Positions 23,375 to 32,710 of a stretch of DNA of 64,000 bases are shown here, piece by piece. Under the pieces are notes generated by a model. That model had not been told where the DNA came from. It searched no databases and saw nothing but the letters and a program-made list of their open reading frames with translations. Each line of letters begins with the position of its first letter. The stretch's first letter is position 1. The stretch spans positions 3,633,501-3,697,500 of the forward strand of contig NZ_CP089211.1 in NCBI RefSeq assembly GCF_021183825.1. Reading direction: 5' to 3'. The DNA is from Sinomicrobium kalidii (GTDB lineage Bacteria > Bacteroidota > Bacteroidia > Flavobacteriales > Flavobacteriaceae). Made by a program: the position numbers and the translations under genes.

Positions 23375-25600
23375 TCAGTTTTGCGGCGGGACGTTTCTCC
23401 TGAGGTTGTTTTTTATTTTTTTGTAGAAAATTTCAGGCTTGAACGGTTTGGTGATGATGTCGTTACACCCGGCGCTGTACAGGTCGTCCATATTTTCTTC
23501 GAGGGAAATGGCGGTAAGGGCAACAATAGGGACTTTTTTGTTGAATTTCCGTATTTCCGCCGCGGCCTTTATTCCGCTTATACCGGGCATATGGATGTCC
23601 ATTAAAATAAGGTCGTAGTTTTTCTTTTTTGTCATGTCGATGGCTTCATACCCGTTATTGGCCACTTCTGAAGAGATGTTTTTCCGCGCCAGCATTTTCT
23701 GGGTAACGATCTGGTTGATTTTGTTATCTTCCACAAGAAGGACGTGGATATCGTCAAAAACGATCTCTTCGTCTGTCCAGTCTTCCCGGGCTACTACCTG
23801 TTGCGGAGGCTGCGTACCTTTTTTACCTGCGGTTTCAAGGGCAATGTCAAAAGTAAACAGGCTTCCCTTACCGGATTCGCTTTGTACCTTAATATCACTG
23901 TCCATAAGGTGCAACAGGTTTTTTACAATGGTGAGTCCGAGTCCGGTACCACCGTATTTCCGGTTGATCTGTGTAGAGCCCTGGGCAAAGCTCTCGAATA
24001 TACGGGGAAGTATATCGGGTTCGATACCCATACCGTTGTCCTGCACCTCAAAGCGAATGTTGATCTTTTCCCGTTCCCGGTCCAGTATCCTGCCTCGTAT
24101 CATCACTTTGCCGTTTTCCGTAAATTTAAGCGAATTCCCGATGAGGTTGATGAATACTTGCGACAGTTTCAACGAATCGCCGAGGAGTTCTGCCGGGATG
24201 TTTTTGTCCAGGTCCAGTTCAATGGTGTTATTGTTCTCTTTGGCCGAATGCTCCAGTGAACGCACCACTTTCATGAGGATCTGTTCCAGGTTAAAAGGCC
24301 CTTTCTTTATTTTTAACTGGTTGGCTTCCGACTTGTTGACCTGGAGAATATCGTTGATAAAGTTCAGCAGGTATTCCCCGGAGAACTTTAGCGAGTTGAG
24401 GTATTCTTTCTGGCTTTCTTTGGGGTCTTCCTCCAACAGTAAATGCGTAAGCCCGGTTACGGCATACAGTGGGGTTCGCAGCTCGTGGCTTACCGTTGAC
24501 AAGAACTTGGCTTTGACCTGAAGGGCATTTTCCGCTTCTTCCTTGGCGGCCTGCAGTTCCCTGTTCTTCTTGAGCAGCAGGTTGTTGGTCTTTAATTTTA
24601 TCTTGTTGTTCCGGTAAAGGGAAATGGTGAGTATAAAAATGATAATGAGCAATACCGAACTCAGTATGGAGATCATTTTTGCAATATTGACCTGCCGGGA
24701 CTGTTTTTCCGCGTCAATTTTGTACTGATCGATTACCCTGTCCTTGAAATCGGAAGTATTGTGATAGGCAATGTTGTTCCGGGCCTCAATACTTTCAATA
24801 TTAAAATATACTTTCTTCAGGCTGTCTGCCTTTTGCCGGTGCCTGTTAGCTTCGTTCCGGTTTTTTTGGCTGTCGAATATTGCAGAGAGTAGCTGATGCC
24901 GTTTTAGTTCGAGTTTGGGGAAATCGAATCCCTTTAACATCCGGGAAGCTTTTTCCATATATGGCACGGCCTTGTCTGTTTCCTGTAATTTCAGGTGAGC
25001 GAATGCCAGATCCAGTAAAATGCCGGTATTTATGTATTTTTCCTCATAAGGGTCCTTGACCGGAAAAATACGTTGGAGTATGGAGGCGGCCCGGGCATAT
25101 TCTTCGCGGATAAGGAGTACCTGTGCTTCGTAATAGAGTACTGTATTGAGAACGGTATCTTTTTTCCGGACAATAACAGATTTGGCTTCGTCAATGTATG
25201 ATGATGCCTGCCGGAGATCTCCTTTTTTGGCGGCGATCAGTGCCTTCAGGGCAATGAGTCGGGTCTCTTTTGCTATTTTGGGGTTGGGTTTGAGGTGCGA
25301 CTCACTCAGGAATTCATAGACTTCCAGATCATCGCTCCTGTCAAAATCGATATATAAACGGATAAAAAGGGTGTAGCATTGAAAGAGGTAATCGGAACGT
25401 TTCCGTTTTAAGGTATCTGCCATGGCCACGGTCTCTTTCAGTTGGGCCACTGCTGCTTCAAAATCAAATTGGTTCTTGTAACCGTATACCTTTTTTATGG
25501 CAGTTTCAACAGCATCTTCCGGCGCATTGCCATACTGCCCGGACACCATGACCGGAAAGAGCAGTAAGAAAAATAAAAAATAGCAATAGAGTCCCTTCAT
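23375..25600 (-). CDS. Hybrid sensor histidine kinase/response regulator with TPR region
   Basis: A 741-residue protein. It has a signal peptide (1-21), a periplasmic TPR-like region (about 30-300), one transmembrane helix (about 308-329) and a short coiled coil. HisKA follows with phospho-accepting His372 (STVSHELRTPLYA), then HATPase (about 480-600, VFINLIGNSLKF, DNGMGIEPD, GGTGLGLTIVKNLL). A C-terminal receiver domain has the phospho-acceptor Asp668 (LILMDIHMPG). There is no output or Hpt domain, so phosphate must pass to another protein. The periplasmic TPR as a sensor is a common Bacteroidota type. No partner gene is adjacent. Confidence 0.92.
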   Translation of the reverse strand: MKGLYCYFLFFLLLFPVMVSGQYGNAPEDAVETAIKKVYGYKNQFDFEAAVAQLKETVAMADTLKRKRSDYLFQCYTLFIRLYIDFDRSDDLEVYEFLSESHLKPNPKIAKETRLIALKALIAAKKGDLRQASSYIDEAKSVIVRKKDTVLNTVLYYEAQVLLIREEYARAASILQRIFPVKDPYEEKYINTGILLDLAFAHLKLQETDKAVPYMEKASRMLKGFDFPKLELKRHQLLSAIFDSQKNRNEANRHRQKADSLKKVYFNIESIEARNNIAYHNTSDFKDRVIDQYKIDAEKQSRQVNIAKMISILSSVLLIIIFILTISLYRNNKIKLKTNNLLLKKNRELQAAKEEAENALQVKAKFLSTVSHELRTPLYAVTGLTHLLLEEDPKESQKEYLNSLKFSGEYLLNFINDILQVNKSEANQLKIKKGPFNLEQILMKVVRSLEHSAKENNNTIELDLDKNIPAELLGDSLKLSQVFINLIGNSLKFTENGKVMIRGRILDREREKINIRFEVQDNGMGIEPDILPRIFESFAQGSTQINRKYGGTGLGLTIVKNLLHLMDSDIKVQSESGKGSLFTFDIALETAGKKGTQPPQQVVAREDWTDEEIVFDDIHVLLVEDNKINQIVTQKMLARKNISSEVANNGYEAIDMTKKKNYDLILMDIHMPGISGIKAAAEIRKFNKKVPIVALTAISLEENMDDLYSAGCNDIITKPFKPEIFYKKIKNNLRRNVPPQN

Positions 25601-25720
25601 GGTAAAAAGATTAACATAAATATAATAGGGTTCTCTATAAAATCAAAAATTAAGGGTTTAAAAGTTATTACGGATTTACCTTGGTTTTTTTGTATTAATA
25701 GTATATAGTTCCCTAAAAAA

Positions 25721-26752
25721 TTACCGTACACCCTCTGTTTGATTTTTTTTCTTCAGGGTACTGATAAAAGATAGCAGGTCGACGATCCTGTTGCTGTACC
25801 CGTATTCATTGTCATACCACCCTATTATTTTTACCATTTTACCGATAACGGAAGTCATCTCTGCATCAAAGACACAGGAATGGGGATTGTTGATCACGTC
25901 TATGGAAACAATAGGGTCTTCCGTATACGATAAAATGCCTTTCAGCTTGTGGCGGGCGGCTTCTCTGAAAGCATTGTTTATTTCGGCGATGGAGGTTTCC
26001 CTGGCTACATTAAAGGTAATATCGGTGAGGGACCCGTCCGGTACCGGTACGCGGATACCGCATCCGCCAATGACTTCGCTGAGGTCGGGGAAAATGCCGG
26101 TCAGGGCTTTTGCCGCACCTGTTGTAGTGGGTACGATAGACTGTGAGGCCGCTCTCGCCCTCCGGAGGTCACGGTGGGGCTGGTCGTGCAGGCTCTGGTC
26201 AGTGGTATAGGAATGGACCGTGGTGATATAGGCCTGTTCGATGCCGCAAAGCTCGTGAATGACCTTGATCATGGGGGCGGCGTTGTTCGTGGTACAGGAA
26301 GCATTGGATACGATATCTTCCGAACCTTCCAGGATATGCTCGTTGACACCGAGAACCACCATTTTTATGTGGTCGTCTTCCGGCGGGACGGAAAGCAATA
26401 CTTTTTCTGCGCCGTTGCGAAGATGGTGTTCCAGTTGCTCCCTTTTCTTGAATTTTCCGGTAGATTCGAGCACAAAATCCGGTTGGAAAGCCGACCAGTC
26501 CAGCTTTTGAATATCGGCCGTATTGAGGAGCGGATAATGGTTGTTGTTTACTATGATGGCTCCGGCATCGTGCCGTACATCGTGTTGCAATATGCCATGT
26601 ATACTGTCATATTTCAACAGGTGACTCAGTGTTTTGCTGTCTGCAAGGTCATTAATGGCCACCACTTCGATATGGGGGTGATTAATAAGCAACCGGAAGA
26701 CCGTTCTGCCTATACGGCCGAAACCGTTTATCGCTATTTTTACTTTATCCAT
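25721..26752 (-). CDS. gapA: Glyceraldehyde-3-phosphate dehydrogenase
   Basis: A 343-residue type I enzyme that oxidises glyceraldehyde 3-phosphate with NAD(P) and phosphate in central glycolysis. The Rossmann motif INGFGRIGR is at 8-16, the catalytic Cys153 in SNASCTTNNAAPM, and the catalytic-domain motifs HSYTTDQSLHD and WYDNEYGYSNR follow. The residue after the second strand reads AINDLAD, a form often associated with NAD use. The length is normal. It is next to lipA (97 bp) on the same strand. Confidence 0.95.
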   Translation of the reverse strand: MDKVKIAINGFGRIGRTVFRLLINHPHIEVVAINDLADSKTLSHLLKYDSIHGILQHDVRHDAGAIIVNNNHYPLLNTADIQKLDWSAFQPDFVLESTGKFKKREQLEHHLRNGAEKVLLSVPPEDDHIKMVVLGVNEHILEGSEDIVSNASCTTNNAAPMIKVIHELCGIEQAYITTVHSYTTDQSLHDQPHRDLRRARAASQSIVPTTTGAAKALTGIFPDLSEVIGGCGIRVPVPDGSLTDITFNVARETSIAEINNAFREAARHKLKGILSYTEDPIVSIDVINNPHSCVFDAEMTSVIGKMVKIIGWYDNEYGYSNRIVDLLSFISTLKKKNQTEGVR

Positions 26753-26848
26753 TCCCGAGAAGTAAAGGAATTAATGGTTTGTTGTCCGGACCGGGAGCAC
26801 ACAATACGCATGTAAGGTGTGCCGAGATGAAATGAGGTTGTCTTCACT

Positions 26849-27745
26849 TTATACAATATGCTTATGGGCCTTATAGGACGATCTAACCAGGGCCCCGCTT
26901 TCTACGTGGCGGAATCCCATGTCGAGTCCTGTTTCCCTGAGCCTGTCAAATTGTTCGGGCAGGATAAACTGCTTTACGGGAAGGTGTTTTTTAGAGGGTT
27001 GAAGGTATTGCCCGATGGTTACGATATCTACCTCGGCTTCCCGGAGATCTTTCATGGTCTGTACCACTTCTTCTTCGGTTTCACCCAATCCCAGCATAAT
27101 TCCGGACTTGGTCCGGCGAACACCCTGTTCTTTCAGGTAACGTAAAACACCCAGGCTCCTGTCGTACTTTGCCTGTATGCGCACCTCACGGGTGAGTCTC
27201 CGTACGGTTTCCACGTTGTGCGACACGACTTCGGGAGCAACTTCCACAATGCGGTCAATATTTCTTTCCACGCCCTGAAAATCCGGTATAAGGGTTTCCA
27301 TGGTAGTTTCGGGATTCATTCGTCTTACGGCCTTGACGGTCTCGGCCCATATGATCGATCCCATATCCTTCAGGTCATCCCGGTCTACGGAAGTAAGCAC
27401 GGCGTGTTTGATCTTCATGATCTTAATGGACCGTGCCACTTTTTCGGGTTCCTCCCAGTCAATAGTATCCGGTCTCCCGGTTTTTACACCGCAGAAACCG
27501 CAGGACCTGGTACATACATTTCCGAGAATCATAAATGTGGCGGTACCTTCACCCCAGCATTCCCCCATATTGGGGCAGCTTCCGGAGGTACATATGGTGT
27601 GCAGGTTATATTTGTCAACGAGTCCCCTTAACTCCGTATATTTCTTACCGGTAGGCAGCTTTACCCGCAACCATTTCGGCTTGCCTTTGGGTGGAGCTGC
27701 TTTTGCAGCGGTATCTACACTCATAGCTTTGTTTTTGTTGGACAA
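26849..27745 (-). CDS. lipA: Lipoyl synthase
   Basis: A 298-residue radical SAM enzyme that inserts two sulfurs into octanoylated carrier proteins. It has the auxiliary cluster cysteines CTSGSCPNMGEC and the radical SAM CTRSCGFC motif, and the closing RSSYKAHKHIV. The start at 27745 is uncertain. A perfect -7 box (TATCTTTG on the minus strand, 27750-27743) overlaps it, so the true start may be the ATG at 27724 (MSVDTAAKAAPPKGKPKW), which also fits the family's shorter N-terminus. Confidence 0.95.
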   Translation of the reverse strand: MSNKNKAMSVDTAAKAAPPKGKPKWLRVKLPTGKKYTELRGLVDKYNLHTICTSGSCPNMGECWGEGTATFMILGNVCTRSCGFCGVKTGRPDTIDWEEPEKVARSIKIMKIKHAVLTSVDRDDLKDMGSIIWAETVKAVRRMNPETTMETLIPDFQGVERNIDRIVEVAPEVVSHNVETVRRLTREVRIQAKYDRSLGVLRYLKEQGVRRTKSGIMLGLGETEEEVVQTMKDLREAEVDIVTIGQYLQPSKKHLPVKQFILPEQFDRLRETGLDMGFRHVESGALVRSSYKAHKHIV

Positions 27746-27856
27746 AGATACAAAAGATGTATGAAGTAGCAGGTACGATATACGTGAAGTGAACGTATGA
27801 CATGTAAATGGCGGGCTGCTGACTTTTTTCCTGTTCTTTTCGCAGTTTTTCAGGGG

Positions 27857-29074
27857 TTAAAACAAGCTGATGGTATACCAGAGACTGAACCCCACGAGGA
27901 AAATGAGTCCCGTCCAGCTGATAACTTTCATGCCCGTTCCGGGGTGATATTGTTTCGGTGTATGTGAAGAACAGATAAGCCGGAAATTGATAATGGCATA
28001 AAACGGTGCGGTAACAAAAGACAATATGGTAGCGATGTCAATCAGTGTTTTCATTTCCGAGAGGAAGAAAAGAAGTATGGCCACGGTACCGGCGGCCAGT
28101 ACGGCCATCCATATGGCATAATATTGTTTGTCTTTTTGTTTCAGCAATATTTTTGTGGTATAGGACATGGCTCTGGGGGAGGCATCCAGGGTAGTCAGTG
28201 TAGTGCTGAACATGGTGGTGAAAGCGGCAACGGCGATAAGGATGTAGGCTGCTTCCCCGAGGTTTTTGGTATAGAGGGCGATGAGTTGTTCTGAAAACAG
28301 GGTGGCACTGGCACTGAAAGTTTCACCGGAGCCGAACATTACCAGAGCGCCGAGCGCCATAAATAAGATCCCCAGAATTATGGTGCTGCCATAGCCGAGG
28401 TTAAAATCGGCAATGGTGTTTTTTACGCTGTAATCCGGGATGGTCTTTTTCTTTTCCAGGGCCCAGAGGGAATGCCATATGGAAATGTCGAGCGGGGCAG
28501 GCATCCAGCCCATAAAGGCGATGAGGAAAGCAATTCCGATATCATTTTTCGGCATTACCTGGCTGAAAGTATGGGGTGCAGCACTGTTGGGAACAGCCAG
28601 GATAACGGCAATGCACGTACTTATGGTGAGCGTGAAAACAATAATTTTCATGAGGTTGTCCAGAAGCTTATACCGGCCTATCAGCAGGATTACCATACAG
28701 ACAGCGGTGATTATGGCACTCCACAGAACGGTGTTTTGGGTAATGCCGAAGAGGGTAGATGCCAGTCCCGCCGTAACAACGGTAAGTGCGGTCTGGATGG
28801 TGAACATGGTGGCAAAGGTGAGGATGAAATAAGCGACGAGAATGGATGTACCCAGTTTTTTGTACCCGTCGAGCAGGCATTCGCCGGTGGCCAGGGTATA
28901 CTTCGGCCCATACTGGAAAAAAGGATATTTGAAAAGGTGTACCAGCAACAATGCCCAGATCAGGCCGAAATCGAAATCGGCGCCGGCCCGGGTGGATTGT
29001 ACCAGGTGCGATACGCCTATTGCCGCCCCCGCAAATAACAGGCCGGGGCCGAGCTTTTTGATATACTTATACAT
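27857..29074 (-). CDS. Nramp-family transporter with altered metal motifs
   Basis: A 405-residue membrane protein of the Nramp (LeuT-like) fold with about 11 helices, opening KKLGPGLLFAGAAIGVSHL. In classical Nramp the first unwound helix carries DPGN and helix 6 the MPH motif that bind Mn/Fe. Here these positions read IGVSHLVQSTRAGADF and GWMPAPLDISIW, so the cargo is uncertain. The start at 29074 lies 8 bp inside the preceding sigma gene, indicating translational coupling. The set is glycosyltransferase, sigma factor, transporter. Confidence 0.85.
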   Translation of the reverse strand: MYKYIKKLGPGLLFAGAAIGVSHLVQSTRAGADFDFGLIWALLLVHLFKYPFFQYGPKYTLATGECLLDGYKKLGTSILVAYFILTFATMFTIQTALTVVTAGLASTLFGITQNTVLWSAIITAVCMVILLIGRYKLLDNLMKIIVFTLTISTCIAVILAVPNSAAPHTFSQVMPKNDIGIAFLIAFMGWMPAPLDISIWHSLWALEKKKTIPDYSVKNTIADFNLGYGSTIILGILFMALGALVMFGSGETFSASATLFSEQLIALYTKNLGEAAYILIAVAAFTTMFSTTLTTLDASPRAMSYTTKILLKQKDKQYYAIWMAVLAAGTVAILLFFLSEMKTLIDIATILSFVTAPFYAIINFRLICSSHTPKQYHPGTGMKVISWTGLIFLVGFSLWYTISLF

Positions 29075-29636
29075 TTTTGTTTTTGTGAATAATCTCGGCC
29101 AGTAGCTTTTTTGCCCGTAATAGCTTTACTTTTACATTGTTAAGGGGCTCGTCCAGCTCGGAGGCGATCTCCTGGTAACTCAGTTCCCTGAAATACCTCA
29201 GGTTAATGACATCCTGATAGTGGGGTTTCAGTTTTTTTATAAAGCGTTTTAGCTGTACCAGGTTCTGTTCGTAAATGAGGTTGTCTTCTGCAGAAGGCGT
29301 GTCGTCCGGAACGTCGTAAACCGTGTCTTCTTCCTGTGAAGTGGAATGGAGCAGGCTCGACTTCCGTTTTCGCAACAGGTCCAGGTGAATGTTCTTGGAG
29401 ATGGTAACAAGCCAGGTTTTGAAAGAATAACTGTTGTCAAACGTATCGATCTTGTCAAAAGCCCGGGAGAATGTCTGTATTGTGATGTCTTCCGCATCAT
29501 TTTCGTTTTTGGTGCGGATAAGCTGGAAGCCGTAAATATCATTCCAGTAATGGTCTAAAAGAAAATTAAAGGCCTTTTGATCTCCTTTTCTGGCCTTTTC
29601 TATGTTTTTTCTGATAAGTTCTGAGGTTATTTCCAA
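29067..29636 (-). CDS. ECF-type RNA polymerase sigma factor
   Basis: A 189-residue sigma-70 family protein. Region 2 covers about 10-85 (KAFNFLLDHYWNDIYGFQL, NDAEDITIQTFSRAFDKID). Region 4 covers about 120-180 (LKPHYQDVINLRYFRELSYQEIASEL). It overlaps the glycosyltransferase gene by 10 bp at its start and the Nramp-like gene by 8 bp at its end, so the three are probably one translation-coupled unit. No anti-sigma gene is adjacent. An unpaired sigma factor inside such an operon is noteworthy; the promoter it reads is unknown. Confidence 0.9.
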   Translation of the reverse strand: MEITSELIRKNIEKARKGDQKAFNFLLDHYWNDIYGFQLIRTKNENDAEDITIQTFSRAFDKIDTFDNSYSFKTWLVTISKNIHLDLLRKRKSSLLHSTSQEEDTVYDVPDDTPSAEDNLIYEQNLVQLKRFIKKLKPHYQDVINLRYFRELSYQEIASELDEPLNNVKVKLLRAKKLLAEIIHKNKNV

Positions 29637-30727
29637 CGCGTACTTTTTCTGAAACTTGTTATAAAGATATAAAATTGTACACTTATAAGGATAAGTTCAT
29701 ACAGCGGCAGCAACCAGATAAAACCCTTTTCTCCGAATTTACGTGTCAATCTGGCCATAATGATATATTGTACTAACCATTTGAATACTATAAGTGCAAG
29801 TATTACTATGGGGTTTCCGGCCAGAAAAATTAACGGAACGAACAACAGCCAGAAGAGCAACTGGGCAATGTAGAATAAATTCAACAGTACTCTTTGCCAG
29901 AGTTTGAAATTCCGGAAAACGTAAAAACCTTCGCGTTTCTGATGTATCCATTCCCGGAAGGCAGGAGCGGTGAGCGACCGTGTGCGACCGGGTTTTGATG
30001 TGCATATGGTTGTGTTCCCGGGAGTGGCTACTTCATTGATGAAAAGTTCGTCTTCCCCGTTTTTCATATCCATATGGCTTATAAAACCGTTGACTTTATA
30101 AAAGGCACTTTTGTGATAGGCCAGGTTTCTCCCTGTTCCCGAATAGGGAAGCCCGGTATTGGCAAAAGAAAGGTATTTTACCGCCCTGAGCCAGTTGTCA
30201 TAACGGATGAGTGCATTGGAAAGCACATTTTTCTTCCGCTTTACGGCACTGTAGCCAAGTATGAGTTTTTTTTCTTTGTGAAAATTGCGGCTGATTTCCC
30301 TCAACCATTTACGGGATACCGGTACATAGTTGTCTTCGGTGAAAACGAGTAAGTTGTGTTTTGCTGCCTTGATCCCCAGGGTAAGGGCGTATTTCTTTTT
30401 CCCCCAGAAGGCTTCGTTGTTCACAACATTTACGATCTTGATGTTGGAGTAACGACCGGCAAAATCTTCAATAACCTCCAGGGTGTGGTCGGAAGAAGCA
30501 TCGTTGATGAGAATAACCTGGAAATCAGGATAGTCCTGGGCGAGTATGGAAATGATGGTTTGCCGCAGTATTTCGGCATTGTTCTTTGTCCGGATGATAA
30601 CAGAAACGGGAGCAAGGTTCTCCGGTGGGGCGGATGTTCCGGAAAAGGCCAGTTTTCCGAAGATAACATAATAAGTGGCCAGGATACCTGTACTTCCAAT
30701 AAAAAGCGAAAGTAAGACGTTTAGCAT
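29627..30727 (-). CDS. Glycosyltransferase family 2, membrane-bound
   Basis: A 366-residue GT-A enzyme. An N-terminal helix (about 2-25) precedes the catalytic domain (about 40-260): PVSVIIRTKNNAEILRQTI, INDASSDHT, and TEDNYVP in the place of the DxD motif. It is followed by the GEDELFINEV segment and the acceptor-side WIHQKREGFYVF in place of the usual QRxRW. The last 100 residues hold two to three membrane helices. It may add sugars to lipid or surface polysaccharide. It overlaps the sigma factor gene by 10 bp and lies 18 bp after the small Cys-rich gene. Confidence 0.88.
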   Translation of the reverse strand: MLNVLLSLFIGSTGILATYYVIFGKLAFSGTSAPPENLAPVSVIIRTKNNAEILRQTIISILAQDYPDFQVILINDASSDHTLEVIEDFAGRYSNIKIVNVVNNEAFWGKKKYALTLGIKAAKHNLLVFTEDNYVPVSRKWLREISRNFHKEKKLILGYSAVKRKKNVLSNALIRYDNWLRAVKYLSFANTGLPYSGTGRNLAYHKSAFYKVNGFISHMDMKNGEDELFINEVATPGNTTICTSKPGRTRSLTAPAFREWIHQKREGFYVFRNFKLWQRVLLNLFYIAQLLFWLLFVPLIFLAGNPIVILALIVFKWLVQYIIMARLTRKFGEKGFIWLLPLYELILISVQFYIFITSFRKSTRWK

Positions 30728-30745
30728 AAGCGGTATCCTGCCCTG

Positions 30746-30952
30746 TTAATTTTGTTGTACTTTGGGGTCGCGGCATTCCTGTTCGTCCGGCATTTTTCCG
30801 CAAAAGCTGCACGGTTCACCGGATTTGTTCAAAAAAGGGCTCTGACTGGCACATGTGCCGGCAAATCTGCCGTCTTTTTTTGCCCATATCTTTATGGCAA
30901 TTCCCGCAAATGCTACGGCTAACAATCCTATGGTGAGTAAAATAAGTTTCAT
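30746..30952 (-). CDS. Small membrane protein with a Cys-rich tail
   Basis: A 68-residue protein. One N-terminal helix (MKLILLTIGLLAVAFAGIAIKIW) is followed by a short tail with five cysteines: TCASQSP, then GEPCSFCGKMPDEQEC. The helix and the positive residues after it suggest the tail lies on the cytoplasmic side. The Cys pattern could hold a metal or form disulfides. It stands before the glycosyltransferase (18 bp), so it is probably the first gene of that operon. Function unknown. Confidence 0.7.
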   Translation of the reverse strand: MKLILLTIGLLAVAFAGIAIKIWAKKDGRFAGTCASQSPFLNKSGEPCSFCGKMPDEQECRDPKVQQN

Positions 30953-31080
30953 TGTTATCTTCTTTACACTGCAAATTTACAAAACAAAATACTGAATAAC
31001 GAATAATAAAGAAGGAATGATGTACATTTTACCCGCAGCATCAACCTGTTCCGGAATTTTTCAGGTTACGAGTCATAAAT

Positions 31081-31842
31081 CTACCTGAGATAGATACTTG
31101 CCACCATATTTTCTTCGGTGGCATTGATATTTCCTCCCTTGGGTTCTATGGTGATGTTATAGCTTTTTGCGTCTTCCTTGAACGGAATGGACAGCAACTT
31201 GTTCTGAGCGTTTTCCAGGACGCCCAGGCTTATCATTTCACCGTCTATCTCGGCCCACATCTGAAATACCTGTTCTTCGGGAAGCTCCGGAAGGGAAACG
31301 ATATTTATCATGGAGAGTTTTTCCACGGGGTCAATATAGGCCACGGTTTTCAGGTTTTTGGCCCTCCGGTTGCCTTTGAGGACATATTTCTGGGTTTTGG
31401 GGTTGTTGAGGATGAGAAACTGGTTTTTAACATCGTCCAGTTTTGAGTTGGTGTTCAGAATGTCGCTTTTGAGCGCTGCGATCTCTTCGTTGACCAGTCC
31501 GTTTTTATGGAGCAGTACCTTGTTCTGGTACAGTAACAATATTGTAGACGTACAAAAAATCGCGGCAATTACGGCAACGGCGTTGTAATACCGGGGTGTT
31601 CTTCTTTTCTTTTCCTTTCGGATGGTCTTCATGACATTTTTTTTGACCCTGTCGGGAGCCGGACGTGAAAAGCTTCTCGTATAGTTTTCCAGGTCTTCCT
31701 GCAATTCCATATACTTTTGTTTTACCTCCGGATACTTGGCGATGCACTCTTCAACTCTATAATCTTCTTCGGGTGAAGTGGATCCGATGAGGTAGCTCTC
31801 CAGTAAATCACTTTCCAATATGGTTTTGGTATCGTTGTTCAT
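31081..31842 (-). CDS. RskA-type anti-sigma factor
   Basis: A 253-residue membrane protein. The N-terminal zinc-free anti-sigma helices (about 1-85, e.g. LESDLLESYLIGSTSPEEDYRVEECI) precede a single transmembrane helix (about 88-107, VAVIAAIFCTSTILLLY). A coiled-coil stalk and the RskA-type outer domain follow (about 150-250, VFQMWAEIDGEMISLGVL, NITIEPKGG, ASIYLR). Such proteins bind a sigma factor until cleaved after an envelope signal. It follows the sigma gene 31939 on the same strand, 96 bp apart, the standard partner order. Confidence 0.9.
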   Translation of the reverse strand: MNNDTKTILESDLLESYLIGSTSPEEDYRVEECIAKYPEVKQKYMELQEDLENYTRSFSRPAPDRVKKNVMKTIRKEKKRRTPRYYNAVAVIAAIFCTSTILLLYQNKVLLHKNGLVNEEIAALKSDILNTNSKLDDVKNQFLILNNPKTQKYVLKGNRRAKNLKTVAYIDPVEKLSMINIVSLPELPEEQVFQMWAEIDGEMISLGVLENAQNKLLSIPFKEDAKSYNITIEPKGGNINATEENMVASIYLR

Positions 31843-31938
31843 TTTATCGGTCTTTTGTCTGTCTGCAGCATTCGATCAACATATTTCTCCCGGACAAGCA
31901 GATTTTTGATCCGCAGTACTGCAGGTGTAAAAGTGAAT

Positions 31939-32475
31939 TTAAATACTTGTATTAAAAATTTTCCTGAGTTCCCTGAGTCCTATTTTCAGTCTGGATTTTA
32001 CGGTGCCCAGCGGAACGTTCAAAGCCTCACTGGCTTCCTGTTGCGTCATCCCCTTGAAAAACAGGGCGTCCAGGATGATCTGGTATTTGGCGTCCAGCGA
32101 TGCAAGATGCTTTTCCACATCAATGTGTTCCGGCTTAATGGCATCGACACTTATATTATATACGTTGGAAATGTCCTGTTGGATTTCCTGTTCCGCTTTT
32201 ATATTATGGTTTCTTACCTTGTCTATTGCTGTATTGCGGATGATCCGGTAGAGCCAGGTAAAAAGTTTGGCTTTTTTGGCATCATAGGTATGCGCTTTTT
32301 TCCAGATTTTCACAAGCCCTTCCTGCAGGGCATCCTTGGCGAGCTCTTCATCCCGGGTGATCTTATAGGCAATGCCGTAAAGGGCGTCGCCATAGTAATC
32401 ATATAGCATGGCCATGCCTTTCTCATCCTTTTCTATGAGTAAGTTCATGATGTTGATTTCCAGTAAAGACGACAT
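31939..32475 (-). CDS. ECF-type RNA polymerase sigma factor, partner of the RskA-like protein
   Basis: A 178-residue sigma-70 protein started at 32475 (MSSLLEINIMN); the frame opens 16 codons earlier but with no family similarity. Region 2: MAMLYDYYGDALYGIAYKI, LAKDALQEGLVKIWKKAHTY. Region 4: LDAKYQIILDALFFKGMTQQEASEALNVP with the helix-turn-helix PLGTVKSRLKIGLRELRKIF. This is a SigK-like type with an RskA partner. A TAACTTTG box on the minus strand lies 74 bp upstream. Confidence 0.9.
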   Translation of the reverse strand: MSSLLEINIMNLLIEKDEKGMAMLYDYYGDALYGIAYKITRDEELAKDALQEGLVKIWKKAHTYDAKKAKLFTWLYRIIRNTAIDKVRNHNIKAEQEIQQDISNVYNISVDAIKPEHIDVEKHLASLDAKYQIILDALFFKGMTQQEASEALNVPLGTVKSRLKIGLRELRKIFNTSI

Positions 32476-32549
32476 ATGCCTTTTATATTTATAGGTTGTG
32501 AAACATCCGAACAGACCGGACATATCGTATATACAAAAATGGGGCTATC

Positions 32550-32557
32550 CAAAGTTA
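32550..32557 (-). promoter_or_regulatory. -7 promoter element for the 31939 sigma gene
   Basis: TAACTTTG on the minus strand matches TAnnTTTG. It would give a leader of about 65 nt. No good TTG is present upstream. Confidence 0.35.
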
Positions 32558-32710
32558 TTAAAATTATGAGATAGTCTGCGCCCCGGTGAAGACATTTTTT
32601 GCTGCTTATCGTAAAGGTACGCTCAAGAAATCTTACCGCAAGGGAATTATTTGATTGAGCTATGGTTTTACATGTGCTGGTATGGATTAGGGTTAGTCGT
32701 ACCAGTGGAG

